Made by a program: the position numbers and the translations under genes. From the NCBI RefSeq assembly GCF_001247745.1, contig NZ_LAIR01000002.1:1240001-1304000 (forward strand): DNA of 64,000 nt. Direction: 5' to 3'. The notes under the pieces were generated by a model. The model made no database searches and was not told the origin of the DNA. It saw nothing but the letters and a program-made list of their open reading frames with translations. This DNA is from Luteipulveratus halotolerans (GTDB lineage: Bacteria; Actinomycetota; Actinomycetes; Actinomycetales; Dermatophilaceae). This document shows, in pieces, positions 44,817 through 51,359 of this stretch (position 1 is the stretch's first letter; every line of letters begins with the position of its first letter).

Positions 44817-45146
44817 ATGGCACGTCCCTCGAAGTACCCGCGTGAGCTGCGGGAGCGTGCGGTCCGGATGGTGACGGAGTCAGTCGCCGCCGGCGAGTAC
44901 ACCAGCGAGTTCGAAGCGATCCGCACGATCGCGGCTCGACTGGGCATCGGGTCTCCCGAGACCCTGCGTAAGTGGGTTCGCCAGGCCCAGGTCGATGGCG
45001 GGACCCGACCGGGTCGCACGACCCAGGAGCTGGAGGAGATCCGGGCGTTGAAGAAGGAGAACGCCGAGCTGCGCCGGGCGAACGAGATCTTGAAGTCAGC
45101 GTCGGCTTTCTTCGCGGCGGAGCTCGACCGCCCACCCAGGTACTGA
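44817..45146 (+). CDS. IS3-family transposase OrfA
   Basis: A 109-residue OrfA. The helix-turn-helix is at the N-terminus (KYPRELRERAVRMVTES and TIAARLGIGSPETLRKWVRQ). A leucine-zipper-like coiled coil follows (TQELEEIRALKKENAELRR, then ANEILKSASAFFAAE), ending in the typical KSASAFFAAELDR. GGAGG lies 8 nt before ATG 44817. The slip sequence T TTC TTC at 45107-45113 would shift translation by -1 into orfB to make the full transposase. Confidence 0.92.
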   Translation: MARPSKYPRELRERAVRMVTESVAAGEYTSEFEAIRTIAARLGIGSPETLRKWVRQAQVDGGTRPGRTTQELEEIRALKKENAELRRANEILKSASAFFAAELDRPPRY

Positions 45147-46060
45147 CCGAGTTCATCGACACTCATCGTGAGGAGTTCGGGGTCGAGCCGATCTGTCGAG
45201 TGCTGTGCGAGCACGGCGTCAAGATCGCCCCGTCGACGTACTACGAGGCCCGCGATCGGGCGCCCTCAGCGCGGACGCTGCGCGATGCGCAGGTCGGCGA
45301 GCTGATCCGGTCCGCGCGTCAGCAGCGGTTCGTGACCCGGTTCGGTGCGCGCAAGATGTGGTTGCACCTGCGCAGGCAGGGCCATGACGTGGCCCGGTGC
45401 ACCGTGGAGCGAGTGATGGCCGCGAACGGCTGGCAGGGCGCACTGCGGGGCAAGCAGGTGCGGACCACCATCGCTGACCCGCGCGATGCCCGAGCGGCGG
45501 ATCTGGTCCAGCGAGACTTCACCGCCTCGGCCCCGAACCGGCTGTGGGTCGCTGACTTCACCTATGTCGCGACCTGGTCCGGGACCGTCTACGTCGCGTT
45601 CGTCATCGACGTCTACTCCCGGATGATCGTCGGCTGGCGCGCGGCCACCAGCATGAGCACCCAGCTGGTGCTGGACACCCTCGAGCACGCGATCTGGTCA
45701 CGCCGCCAGCACGGCGTGGACGACCTGACCGGGCTGGTGCACCACACCGACGCCGGCAGCCAGTACACCTCTTTCGCCTTCACTACCAGGCTGATTGACG
45801 CCGGCGTGGACCCATCAGTGGGTTCGGTGGGCGACGCCTACGACAACGCGATGGCTGAGTCCCAGATCGGCGCGTACAAGACCGAGCTGATCCGTCCCGA
45901 CGGGCCGTGGCGCGATGTCGAGCACGTCGAGCTCGACACCCTGCAGTGGGTCCACTGGTTCAACCACGACCGACCCCACGAGTCCATCGACGACCTGACA
46001 CCCATCGAGGTCGAATCAGCCCACTACGCTGCACGAAACCGTCTCATCCCGTCCGGGTAG
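45107..46060 (+). CDS. IS3-family transposase OrfB (reached by -1 frameshift)
   Basis: The OrfB frame, about 317 residues, holds the DDE recombinase (rve) domain. The N-terminal HTH_21 region is FGVEPICRVLCEHGVKIAPS. The catalytic residues are Asp in LWVADFTYVATW, Asp in HHTDAGSQYTS and Glu in NAMAESQIGAYKTE, with 35 residues between the last two, as in IS3. The C-terminal YDNAMAES and WFNHDRPHESIDDLTP are typical. There is no usable start near the 5' end of this frame; it is one base back from orfA, so it is expressed as an OrfAB fusion. The boundary given is the slip site. Confidence 0.9.
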   Translation, partial: FLRGGARPPTQVLTEFIDTHREEFGVEPICRVLCEHGVKIAPSTYYEARDRAPSARTLRDAQVGELIRSARQQRFVTRFGARKMWLHLRRQGHDVARCTVERVMAANGWQGALRGKQVRTTIADPRDARAADLVQRDFTASAPNRLWVADFTYVATWSGTVYVAFVIDVYSRMIVGWRAATSMSTQLVLDTLEHAIWSRRQHGVDDLTGLVHHTDAGSQYTSFAFTTRLIDAGVDPSVGSVGDAYDNAMAESQIGAYKTELIRPDGPWRDVEHVELDTLQWVHWFNHDRPHESIDDLTPIEVESAHYAARNRLIPSG

Positions 46061-46068
46061 AGACACAA

Positions 46069-46100
46069 CACGAAGTGTCCGGAAACCCCGGGGCGGTTCA
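46069..46100 (-). repeat. Right terminal inverted repeat of the IS3-family element
   Basis: Read on the minus strand it begins TGAACCGCCCCGGG and matches the left end at 27 of 32 positions. CAG follows as the target duplication. Confidence 0.9.
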
Positions 46101-46363
46101 CAGGGCTGTACGCGGTGATCAGGTGCAGCGGGGCCGAGTAGCGGCGGGCGTGCTCGGTGGCCCAGTCGAGAGCGGCCAGGCTCTCGCTCGAGGAGTCGAT
46201 GCCGACCACGATGCTGCCGGGGTGGACGATGCCTTCCATGATGACCTTCTCTCAGGCGGTCGCATGGCGGCGGGGGACGTCGAGCGCTCGGCGTCGACCG
46301 TCGTCACAGGCCGGACGGCCTGGTTCTTCGATGGTAGAGCGGCCGTCTGGAAAGTCACTGATC

Positions 46364-46807
46364 TCAGCCTGAGAGTGTCGAGGGCGGCTCCTCGTCGGTG
46401 CTGAGTGCCTGACGCAGCCGGGTGGCGTACGACGACTGCTCGCCGTCGGCGTAACGGTGCCGTGGCCAGAAGAACCCCTTCAGGCCGTCGCCCTTGGTGC
46501 GCGGCACGACGTGGCAGTGCAGGTGCGGCACGCTCTGGGACACGGCGTTGTTCATCGCGACGAACGTGCCCTGCGCCTCCAGCGCGGAGGGCATCAGCCG
46601 CGCGATGTGCTGCACCTCGGCGAAGAACGGTGCGAGCTCGTCCGACGGCAGGTCGGGCAGCGTGACGACGTGCTCGCGCGGCACGACGAGGACGTGGCCC
46701 TTCTGCACGGGCCGGGCATCCAGGAACGCCACGGTCGTCGACGTCTCGTGGACCACCTCGGCCGCGACCTCGCCCGCGACGATCTGGCAGAACACGCACG
46801 GCGTCAC
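46364..46807 (-). CDS. HIT family protein
   Basis: A 147-residue histidine-triad protein. Visible features are the N-terminal CVFCQIVAGEVAAEVVHE with two Cys (C-X2-C), which may bind zinc, VVPREHVVTLPDL and the triad QSVPHLHCHVVPR (H-L-H-C-H). HIT proteins hydrolyse nucleoside phosphoramidates or dinucleotide phosphates. GTG 46807 overlaps the DUF4031 stop. About 120 bases lie between its stop and the start of the interrupted universal stress gene, with no gene in them. Confidence 0.92.
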   Translation of the reverse strand: MTPCVFCQIVAGEVAAEVVHETSTTVAFLDARPVQKGHVLVVPREHVVTLPDLPSDELAPFFAEVQHIARLMPSALEAQGTFVAMNNAVSQSVPHLHCHVVPRTKGDGLKGFFWPRHRYADGEQSSYATRLRQALSTDEEPPSTLSG

Positions 46808-47079
46808 CGCTGCTCCCCACGGGTCGCACGATCACGTCGGAGCCCGCTCGCGAGCAGCCGGCGGATCAGCTCCCGCCCCGCGACCGGCTGAGCGCCTGCG
46901 GCGACCGCCTCGTCGTAGAGGCGCTCGGGCACGTCGTAGTGGTCCTCGTCGAACAGCCTGCGCGGCAACCCGATCCGCGCTGCAACGGTGTGCAGCTCGG
47001 TCAGCGACGCATCGCTCACCAGGTGCGACCACACCGTGCCGTGGCCGGGCCAGATCGGCGGGTCGATGAGAACGGTCAC
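46804..47079 (-). CDS. DUF4031 domain-containing protein
   Basis: A 91-residue protein matching DUF4031: VTVLIDPPIWPGHGTVWSHL at the N-terminus, DASLTELHTVAARIGLPRRL and FDEDHYDVPERLYDEAV. The family is typical of actinobacteria and often sits beside HIT or HNH-type genes; its function is unknown. GTG 47079 is chosen because the conserved domain begins there; the longer frame runs into a divergent gene. The stop overlaps the HIT gene start (GTGA), so the two are coupled. Confidence 0.85.
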   Translation of the reverse strand: MTVLIDPPIWPGHGTVWSHLVSDASLTELHTVAARIGLPRRLFDEDHYDVPERLYDEAVAAGAQPVAGRELIRRLLASGLRRDRATRGEQR

Positions 47080-47133
47080 CCTGCCACTCTGCCAGTGGTC
47101 GAGACCGCAGAACGCTCGACACCTCGGTTGGGC

Positions 47134-47139
47134 CAGGAT
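47134..47139 (+). promoter_or_regulatory. Possible -10 box (CAGGAT) of the YhhN-like gene
   Basis: CAGGAT lies 6 nt before GTG 47146. No convincing -35. Confidence 0.3.
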
Positions 47140-47145
47140 GCGGGG

Positions 47146-47853
47146 GTGCTGAGCAGACTGACCCGTGCCGTGACCGCGCACCCCGAGCGTGCGGCGTACA
47201 TCGCCCTCGCCGCCGCGACGACCGTGACCGGTGCGCTCGAGCGGCACCGTGCGCACGCCGTCGTCAAGACACCGCTGGTGCCGATGCTGCAGGTCGGGCT
47301 CGTACGCCGGGCGCGCGCCTCCCGGCCCGCAGGGCTCGCGACCCTGCTCACCGCGACCACGGGCGCTGCGGTCGGCGACTGGTTCACGCTCGAGGCGTCC
47401 GGGGGCGATGAGCGCGGCCGGCGTCGCCTCCGGGCGGGTGCGAGCGCGTTCGGCGTCCAGCAGGCGGGCTACATCGCGCTTCTCCTACGCGCCGGGCACC
47501 GGCCTACGCGGCGTACGGTCGTGCCGGTCGTCGCCACGCTCGCGGGTCTGGCACTGCTCGAGTCGCGATCCGGCGATGGCGGCGTGGCCGCTCCGGACCC
47601 GGTATTGACGGGTTACGGGGTGCTGCTCGGTTCGATGGCCGCGCTGGCCATGGGTGCGCCGGACAGCACTCGAGCCGGCACCCAGGCCGGGGGAGCGGCG
47701 TTCCTCGCGTCCGACGCGACGATCATCGTGCGTGAGCACCTGCTGCGCGGCCCGCGCGCACAGGCCGCAGCCGAGGCGTTCGTGCTCGCGTCGTACACGA
47801 TCTCCCAGGCCCTGCTGGTCGACGGCCTTGAGGGCAGGATCGAGCGCGAATGA
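47146..47853 (+). CDS. YhhN family membrane protein (lysoplasmalogenase-like)
   Basis: A 235-residue protein with about seven or eight hydrophobic helices. The motifs VVKTPLVPMLQVGL, TGAAVGDWFTLE and GGAAFLASDATIIVREHLLR match the YhhN family, which includes lysoplasmalogenases; the actual substrate is unknown. The start is uncertain: GTG 47146 has GGATGCGGGG before it, while GTG 47089 and others upstream are also in frame. It is divergent from DUF4031. It ends about 65 bases before the YciI-like gene. Confidence 0.75.
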   Translation: MLSRLTRAVTAHPERAAYIALAAATTVTGALERHRAHAVVKTPLVPMLQVGLVRRARASRPAGLATLLTATTGAAVGDWFTLEASGGDERGRRRLRAGASAFGVQQAGYIALLLRAGHRPTRRTVVPVVATLAGLALLESRSGDGGVAAPDPVLTGYGVLLGSMAALAMGAPDSTRAGTQAGGAAFLASDATIIVREHLLRGPRAQAAAEAFVLASYTISQALLVDGLEGRIERE

Positions 47854-47908
47854 CGTTGCGGTGCAAGATGATTGGGCTGTGACGAGCTCGTCGAGACGAG
47901 GCGTCTCG

Positions 47909-47914
47909 TAGGAT
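47909..47914 (+). promoter_or_regulatory. Probable -10 box (TAGGAT) of the YciI-like gene
   Basis: TAGGAT lies 5 nt before ATG 47920. No ribosome binding site is present, suggesting a leaderless message. Confidence 0.35.
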
Positions 47915-47919
47915 GCGGC

Positions 47920-48270
47920 ATGGACTTCGACCGCTACACCGTCGTGCTGCTGGTGACCCCTGCTGAGCCGCCGCGGCTGTCCGAGGATGAGGCCGACCGA
48001 CTGCAGGACGCTCACCTGAGCCACCTCGCCGACCTTCACGAGCAAGGCGTGCTGCTCGCGGCGGGTCCGCTGCAGGACAGCACCGACGAGCGCCGCTACC
48101 GCGGGCTGTCCATCCTGCGTTGTGACCGCGACGAGGCCCTGCGTCTCAAGAGCGCCGACCCGGCTGTGCGGGCCGGCGTGTTCGAGCTGGTCGCGCTCCC
48201 GTGGATGCTTCCCGCCGGGGCGATGCACTTCACCCCGACGACCTTCCCGAGATCGATGGCCGACGTCTGA
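47920..48270 (+). CDS. YciI family protein
   Basis: A 116-residue protein of the YciI-like (dimeric alpha/beta barrel) family. Visible features are the N-terminal strand DRYTVVLLVTPAEPP, LQDAHLSHLADLHEQGVLLA and AAGPLQDSTDERRYRGLSIL, then RLKSADPAVRAGVFELVALP. The His/Asp pair typical of YciI (His in DAHLSHL, Asp in SADPAV) is present. The substrate is unknown. ATG 47920 is preferred to the longer frame by the TAGGAT box. A very strong hairpin follows. Confidence 0.82.
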   Translation: MDFDRYTVVLLVTPAEPPRLSEDEADRLQDAHLSHLADLHEQGVLLAAGPLQDSTDERRYRGLSILRCDRDEALRLKSADPAVRAGVFELVALPWMLPAGAMHFTPTTFPRSMADV

Positions 48271-48285
48271 CCGCCCGAGCACGGC

Positions 48286-48320
48286 GAAGGGCCGCCAGTC
48301 GCGATGACTGGCGGCCCTTC
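48286..48320. terminator. Bidirectional terminator between the YciI-like gene and glnA
   Basis: Perfect 15-bp stem GAAGGGCCGCCAGTC / GACTGGCGGCCCTTC with a 5-nt loop (GCGAT), flanked by TTCGTC. It serves the convergent YciI-like and glnA genes. Confidence 0.8.
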
Positions 48321-48331
48321 GTCGTACGGAC

Positions 48332-48395
48332 TCAGATGTCGGATCAGATGTCGTACCTGATGACGACCTCAGATGTCGTATCTGATGACGACATC
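48332..48395. repeat. Direct repeats copying the 3' end of glnA
   Basis: TCAGATGTCG occurs at 48332, 48344 and 48369, and again at 48464, where it is the glnA stop codon with the Ile and Asp codons. Two adjacent 25-bp units (48344-48368 and 48369-48393) match at 23 positions. The second contains GATGTCGT...ACGACATC, which can pair. No gene is seen in 48321-48463. Confidence 0.7.
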
Positions 48396-48463
48396 TTCCG
48401 GGGGCTCGGCTCCGGCCGGTGGCTGCTCCTACGTCGCGACGCCGCCGACCTTCGCCTCACTCC

Positions 48464-49888
48464 TCAGATGTCGTAGTACATCTCGAACTCGTGCGGGTGC
48501 GGGCGGAAGCGGACCGGGTCGACCTCATTGGTGCGCTTGTAGTCGATCCACGTCGAGATGAGGTCCTCGGTGAAGACGTCGCCCTCGGTGAGGTAGTCGT
48601 GGTCGGCCTCGAGCGCATCGAGGACCTCGGGCAGCGAGCCCGGGACCTGCGCGATGTTCTCGTGCTCCTCCGGCGGCAGCTCGTACAGGTCCTTGTCGAC
48701 CGGCTCCGGCGGCTCGATGCGGTTCTTGATGCCGTCGAGGCCGGCCATCAGCTGGGCAGCGAAGCACAGGTACGGGTTGGACGACGGGTCCGGCACGCGG
48801 AACTCGACGCGCTTAGCCTTCGCCGACGAACCGGTGATCGGGATGCGGACGCACGCCGAGCGGTTGCGGGCGGAGTAGACCAGGTTGACCGGAGCCTCGT
48901 AGCCCGGCACCAGACGGTGGTAGGAGTTCAGCGTCGGGTTGGTGAACGCCAGCAGCGAGGGGGCGTGCTTGAGCAGACCACCGATGTACCAGCGGGCGAT
49001 GTCGGACAGGCCGCCGTAACCCTTCTCGTCGTAGAAGAGCGGCTCGCCGTCCTTCCAGAGCGACTGGTGGGTGTGCATACCCGAGCCGTTGTCACCGAAC
49101 AGCGGCTTCGGCATGAACGTCGCCGACTTGCCGACCTCGAAGGCCTGGTTCTTGATGACGTACTTGAACTTCATCACGTCATCGCCCGAGTGCAGCAGGG
49201 TGTCGAACTTGTAGTTGATCTCCTGCTGGCCGGCGGTGCCCACCTCGTGGTGGGCGCGCTCGACCTGCAGACCGACCGCGCCCAGCTTCAGGACCATCTC
49301 GTCGCGGATGTCGGCGAAGTGGTCGACCGGCGGGACCGGGAAGTAGCCACCCTTGTAACGGGTCTTGTAGCCCTGGTTGCCACCCTCCTCCTCGCGGCCG
49401 GAGTTCCACGCCGCCTCGACGGAGTCGATGAAGTAGTAGCCGGCGTTGGACTTGGTCTCGAAGCGCACGTCGTCGAAGACGTAGAACTCGGCCTCGGCAC
49501 CGAAGTACGCGGTGTCGGCGATGCCGGTCGACTTGAGGTAGGCCTCGGCCTTGGCCGCGATGTTGCGCGGGTCGCGGCTGTAGGCCTCACCGGTGAACGG
49601 GTCCACGATGGAGAAGTTCATGATGAGCGTCTTGGCCTTGCGGAACGGGTCGATGTACGCCGTCGTCGGGTCCGGGATCAGCTTCATGTCCGACTCGTGG
49701 ATCGCCTGGAAGCCACGGATCGAGGAGCCATCGAACATCTGGCCGTTCTCGAACGCGTCCGCATCGAACGTCTCGGCCGGCACGTTGAAGTGCTGCATGA
49801 CGCCCGGCAGGTCGCAGAACCGGATGTCGATGAACTGCACGCCTTCGTCCTTGATGAACTTCAGGACTTCGTCAGCGCTGGTGAACAT
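48464..49888 (-). CDS. glnA: Glutamine synthetase, type I
   Basis: GlnA, 474 residues, makes glutamine from glutamate, ammonia and ATP. Visible features are EVLKFIKDEGVQFIDIRFCD, MFDGSSIRGFQAIHESD, the metal/ATP segments AEAEFYVFDDVRF and GSGMHTHQSLWKDG, NPTLNSYHRLVPGYEAP and the adenylylation site KDLYELPPEE (Tyr near 402), so activity is probably controlled by GlnE. ATG 49888 follows AGGAGG by 4 nt; the longer frame lacks a site. Upstream lie a full GlnR-type operator and a TAAGGT -10. Confidence 0.96.
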   Translation of the reverse strand: MFTSADEVLKFIKDEGVQFIDIRFCDLPGVMQHFNVPAETFDADAFENGQMFDGSSIRGFQAIHESDMKLIPDPTTAYIDPFRKAKTLIMNFSIVDPFTGEAYSRDPRNIAAKAEAYLKSTGIADTAYFGAEAEFYVFDDVRFETKSNAGYYFIDSVEAAWNSGREEEGGNQGYKTRYKGGYFPVPPVDHFADIRDEMVLKLGAVGLQVERAHHEVGTAGQQEINYKFDTLLHSGDDVMKFKYVIKNQAFEVGKSATFMPKPLFGDNGSGMHTHQSLWKDGEPLFYDEKGYGGLSDIARWYIGGLLKHAPSLLAFTNPTLNSYHRLVPGYEAPVNLVYSARNRSACVRIPITGSSAKAKRVEFRVPDPSSNPYLCFAAQLMAGLDGIKNRIEPPEPVDKDLYELPPEEHENIAQVPGSLPEVLDALEADHDYLTEGDVFTEDLISTWIDYKRTNEVDPVRFRPHPHEFEMYYDI

Positions 49889-49944
49889 GAAACCTCCTGG
49901 TTGGGTGCGCGCCATGGAAGCCGGCGCGCATCAGGTCGCCACTG

Positions 49945-49950
49945 ACCTTA
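49945..49950 (-). promoter_or_regulatory. Probable -10 box (TAAGGT) of glnA
   Basis: On the minus strand TAAGGT lies 10 bases downstream of the GlnR operator, which covers the -35 position. The predicted start near 49938 gives a leader of about 50 nt containing AGGAGG. The -35 is poor, as expected of an activator-dependent promoter. Confidence 0.5.
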
Positions 49951-49960
49951 TCGGCAGGCA

Positions 49961-49998
49961 GTTTCTCGACCATGACTCGTGTGTTTCGCGCGTGTAAC
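49961..49998 (-). promoter_or_regulatory. GlnR-type operator of glnA, two complete boxes
   Basis: On the minus strand the order is GTTAC-N6-GAAAC-N6-GTCAT-N6-GAAAC. This fits the actinobacterial GlnR pattern gTnAc-N6-GaAAc repeated twice at 6-nt spacing, with one mismatch (GTCAT). The position just upstream of the -10 suits activation under nitrogen limitation. No glnR gene is in the window. Confidence 0.8.
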
Positions 49999-50031
49999 GC
50001 ACCACAAGACAGGGTCTTGACACCGCACCCG

Positions 50032-50037
50032 TAGGCT
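50032..50037 (+). promoter_or_regulatory. Probable -10 box (TAGGCT) of the RDD gene
   Basis: TAGGCT lies 6 nt before GTG 50044. TTGACA at 50017-50022 is too close to be its -35. With no ribosome binding site, this suggests a leaderless message. Confidence 0.4.
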
Positions 50038-50043
50038 CTGTAC

Positions 50044-50499
50044 GTGGTCGATCGCAAGGACATGGGCTCCTGGCTCCAAGGTACTGACACCTCCGCCCCA
50101 GAGGGCGCGGACGCGCTCGGGCTCCCCGCCGACGGCCCAGGGTCGCTGGCCGGTCTCGGGCGGAGGGTGCCCGCTCTGCTCATCGACTGGGTCGTCTGCT
50201 CGCTGATCGCCGCCGCGTTCTTCGGTTACCGACTCGGGGGGACAGGCGCCGCGAGCTTCGCGCCGTTGCTCGTCTTCGCTGTCGAGAACCTGCTCCTCGT
50301 GGGCACGGTCGGCTACACTCTCGGGCATCGTCTGCTCGGACTGCACGTGACGCGGCTCGACGGGGGAGTGGCCGGGCCGGTCGCCGGAGCGATCCGCACC
50401 CTGCTGGTCTGCCTCGTGATCCCAGCCGTGATCTGGGGTCGCGACGGGCGCGGGATGCACGACCGGGCTGCCGGCACCGTGCTCGTACGCACCCGCTGA
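50044..50499 (+). CDS. RDD family membrane protein
   Basis: A 151-residue RDD-domain protein with three hydrophobic helices. The family residues are visible: Arg and Asp in LGRRVPALLIDWVVCSLIA, then TLGHRLLGLHVTRLDGG and the C-terminal GRGMHDRAAGTVLV (Asp). A 40-residue polar N-terminus precedes it. The function is unknown, possibly transport-related. GTG 50044 is divergent from glnA. Similar proteins sit beside glnA and DUF4191 in mycobacteria. Confidence 0.88.
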   Translation: MVDRKDMGSWLQGTDTSAPEGADALGLPADGPGSLAGLGRRVPALLIDWVVCSLIAAAFFGYRLGGTGAASFAPLLVFAVENLLLVGTVGYTLGHRLLGLHVTRLDGGVAGPVAGAIRTLLVCLVIPAVIWGRDGRGMHDRAAGTVLVRTR

Positions 50500-50528
50500 C
50501 TCGCGGCGTACGCCACGCCGCCCCCCGA

Positions 50529-50568
50529 CATGACGAAGGCCCCGACGCTCGTCGGGGCCTTCGTCATG
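50529..50568. terminator. Bidirectional terminator between the RDD and DUF4191 genes
   Basis: Perfect 19-bp stem (CATGACGAAGGCCCCGACG with CGTCGGGGCCTTCGTCATG) and 2 bases between the arms. It serves two convergent genes. Confidence 0.82.
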
Positions 50569-50580
50569 TGAAGGGGTCTT

Positions 50581-51354
50581 CTACTTGCCGCGTAGCGACT
50601 TGCGGTCCATGCGGGCCTTGCGCGGGTCGATGCCCTGGGGCACCGGCGGCTTGGCCGAGCCGAGGGCACGCAGCCGCTTGGTGACCGCGCCGACCTCGTC
50701 CTTGGTCAGCTTGTCGGGGAGCTTGCGCATCGACTTGGTCAGGTCACTGACAGCGACCGTGCCCTCGCCCTGGCCGACGCGCAGTGTGTGCACGGGGACC
50801 TCCGGTCCAGCAACGCGAGCAACACGCTTGCGCTCGGACTCCAGCAGCTTGGCGGCCGAGCCCTTGGGGCCCTCACCCACGAGGACGACGCCCGGCTTGC
50901 CGACCGCGCGGAACACCATCGCAGCGCTGCTCATGTCCTTGACGTTGCGAGCGCGACCGGCCTCGGCGGCCACAGGCTCCTGCTCGACGAGCCAGCCACG
51001 CCGCAGCGAGCCGAGGGCAGCGCCCGTCGCGCCCGGCTGGCCGGCGATCGAGGAGTACGCGGCCTTCTCGGCACGGCGGCCGAGCACGAACATCGCGGCG
51101 ACCAGACCGAACAGCACACCGATGATGCCCAGGTAAACGGGGTGGCCGACCGCGAGGCCGATGAGCAGGAACACGCCGAAGACCACGAGGAACGCCAGAG
51201 CGAGCCACCACACGATGGCCGGGTCGTGCTGCTTGGTGGTCTGGAAGACCTGCTTGAGCTGAGACCCGCGGCCGGGGTTGCTCGGGTCCTTGGGCTTGCG
51301 AGCGAAGCGCGACTTCTTGGGGGTCGCGTCCTTCGCGGAGTCGGAAGAGGCCAT
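50581..51354 (-). CDS. DUF4191 membrane protein
   Basis: A 257-residue DUF4191 protein. The N-terminus is basic and Ser/Lys/Pro-rich. Two transmembrane helices follow at about residues 48-68 (IVWWLALAFLVVFGVFLLIG) and 73-91, then RRAEKAAYSSIAGQPGAAL-like conserved residues (EKAAYSSIAGQPGATGAALG) and GWLVEQEPVA. A soluble C-terminal domain includes AMVFRAVGKPGVVLVGEGPK. The function is unknown. The gene regularly follows lipA. ATG 51354 has a TATCCT box 7 nt upstream inside the lipA 3' end, so it may have its own leaderless message. Confidence 0.88.
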   Translation of the reverse strand: MASSDSAKDATPKKSRFARKPKDPSNPGRGSQLKQVFQTTKQHDPAIVWWLALAFLVVFGVFLLIGLAVGHPVYLGIIGVLFGLVAAMFVLGRRAEKAAYSSIAGQPGATGAALGSLRRGWLVEQEPVAAEAGRARNVKDMSSAAMVFRAVGKPGVVLVGEGPKGSAAKLLESERKRVARVAGPEVPVHTLRVGQGEGTVAVSDLTKSMRKLPDKLTKDEVGAVTKRLRALGSAKPPVPQGIDPRKARMDRKSLRGK

Positions 51355-51359
51355 GGGGT

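Larger units (their letters stand above)
44769..46100 (+). mobile_element. Intact IS3-family insertion sequence, 1332 bp
   Basis: The ends are TGAACCGCCCCGGG...CCGGGGCGGTTCA, starting TG and ending CA as in IS3-type elements. It is flanked by a 3-bp target duplication CAG (44766-44768 and 46101-46103). The 32-bp terminal inverted repeats match at 27 positions, the outer 14 perfectly. It carries overlapping orfA and orfB with a complete DDE triad. It lies within a universal stress protein gene in opposite orientation. The exact ends are supported by in-frame restoration of the host gene when it is removed. Confidence 0.93.
44044..46239 (-). pseudogene. Tandem universal stress protein gene interrupted by an IS3-family element
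   Basis: Original gene on the minus strand, split into 46239-46104 (first 46 residues: GSIVVGIDSSSESLAALDWA and LHLITAYSP) and 44765-44044 (from ELAEVGWGEG to the end). Deleting 44766-46100 (one CAG copy plus the element) joins ITAYSP to ELAEVGWGEG in frame and gives about 286 residues with two Usp domains. Domain 1 has the ATP-loop region VVVGSHGDSLAHFG; domain 2 has VVGPRGAGGFPGLPLG, which keeps G-2X-G-9X-G. AGAAGGTC precedes ATG 46239. No other lesion is seen, so the disruption looks recent. The 3' part could still be made from ATG 44799 inside the element. Confidence 0.9.

Noticed and set aside
44766..46103. Flanks GTGAACCGCCCCGG and its inverse read as a palindromic target with ends at TGTCCGGA
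   Set aside because: That reading gives no target duplication and breaks the host frame. Taking the ends as TGAACC...GGTTCA gives a CAG duplication and restores the stress protein in frame.
50017..50022. TTGACA as the -35 of the RDD gene
   Set aside because: The best -10 (TAGGCT) is only 9 bases away, and the hexamer at normal spacing (GTACGT) overlaps the start codon; the match is likely chance.
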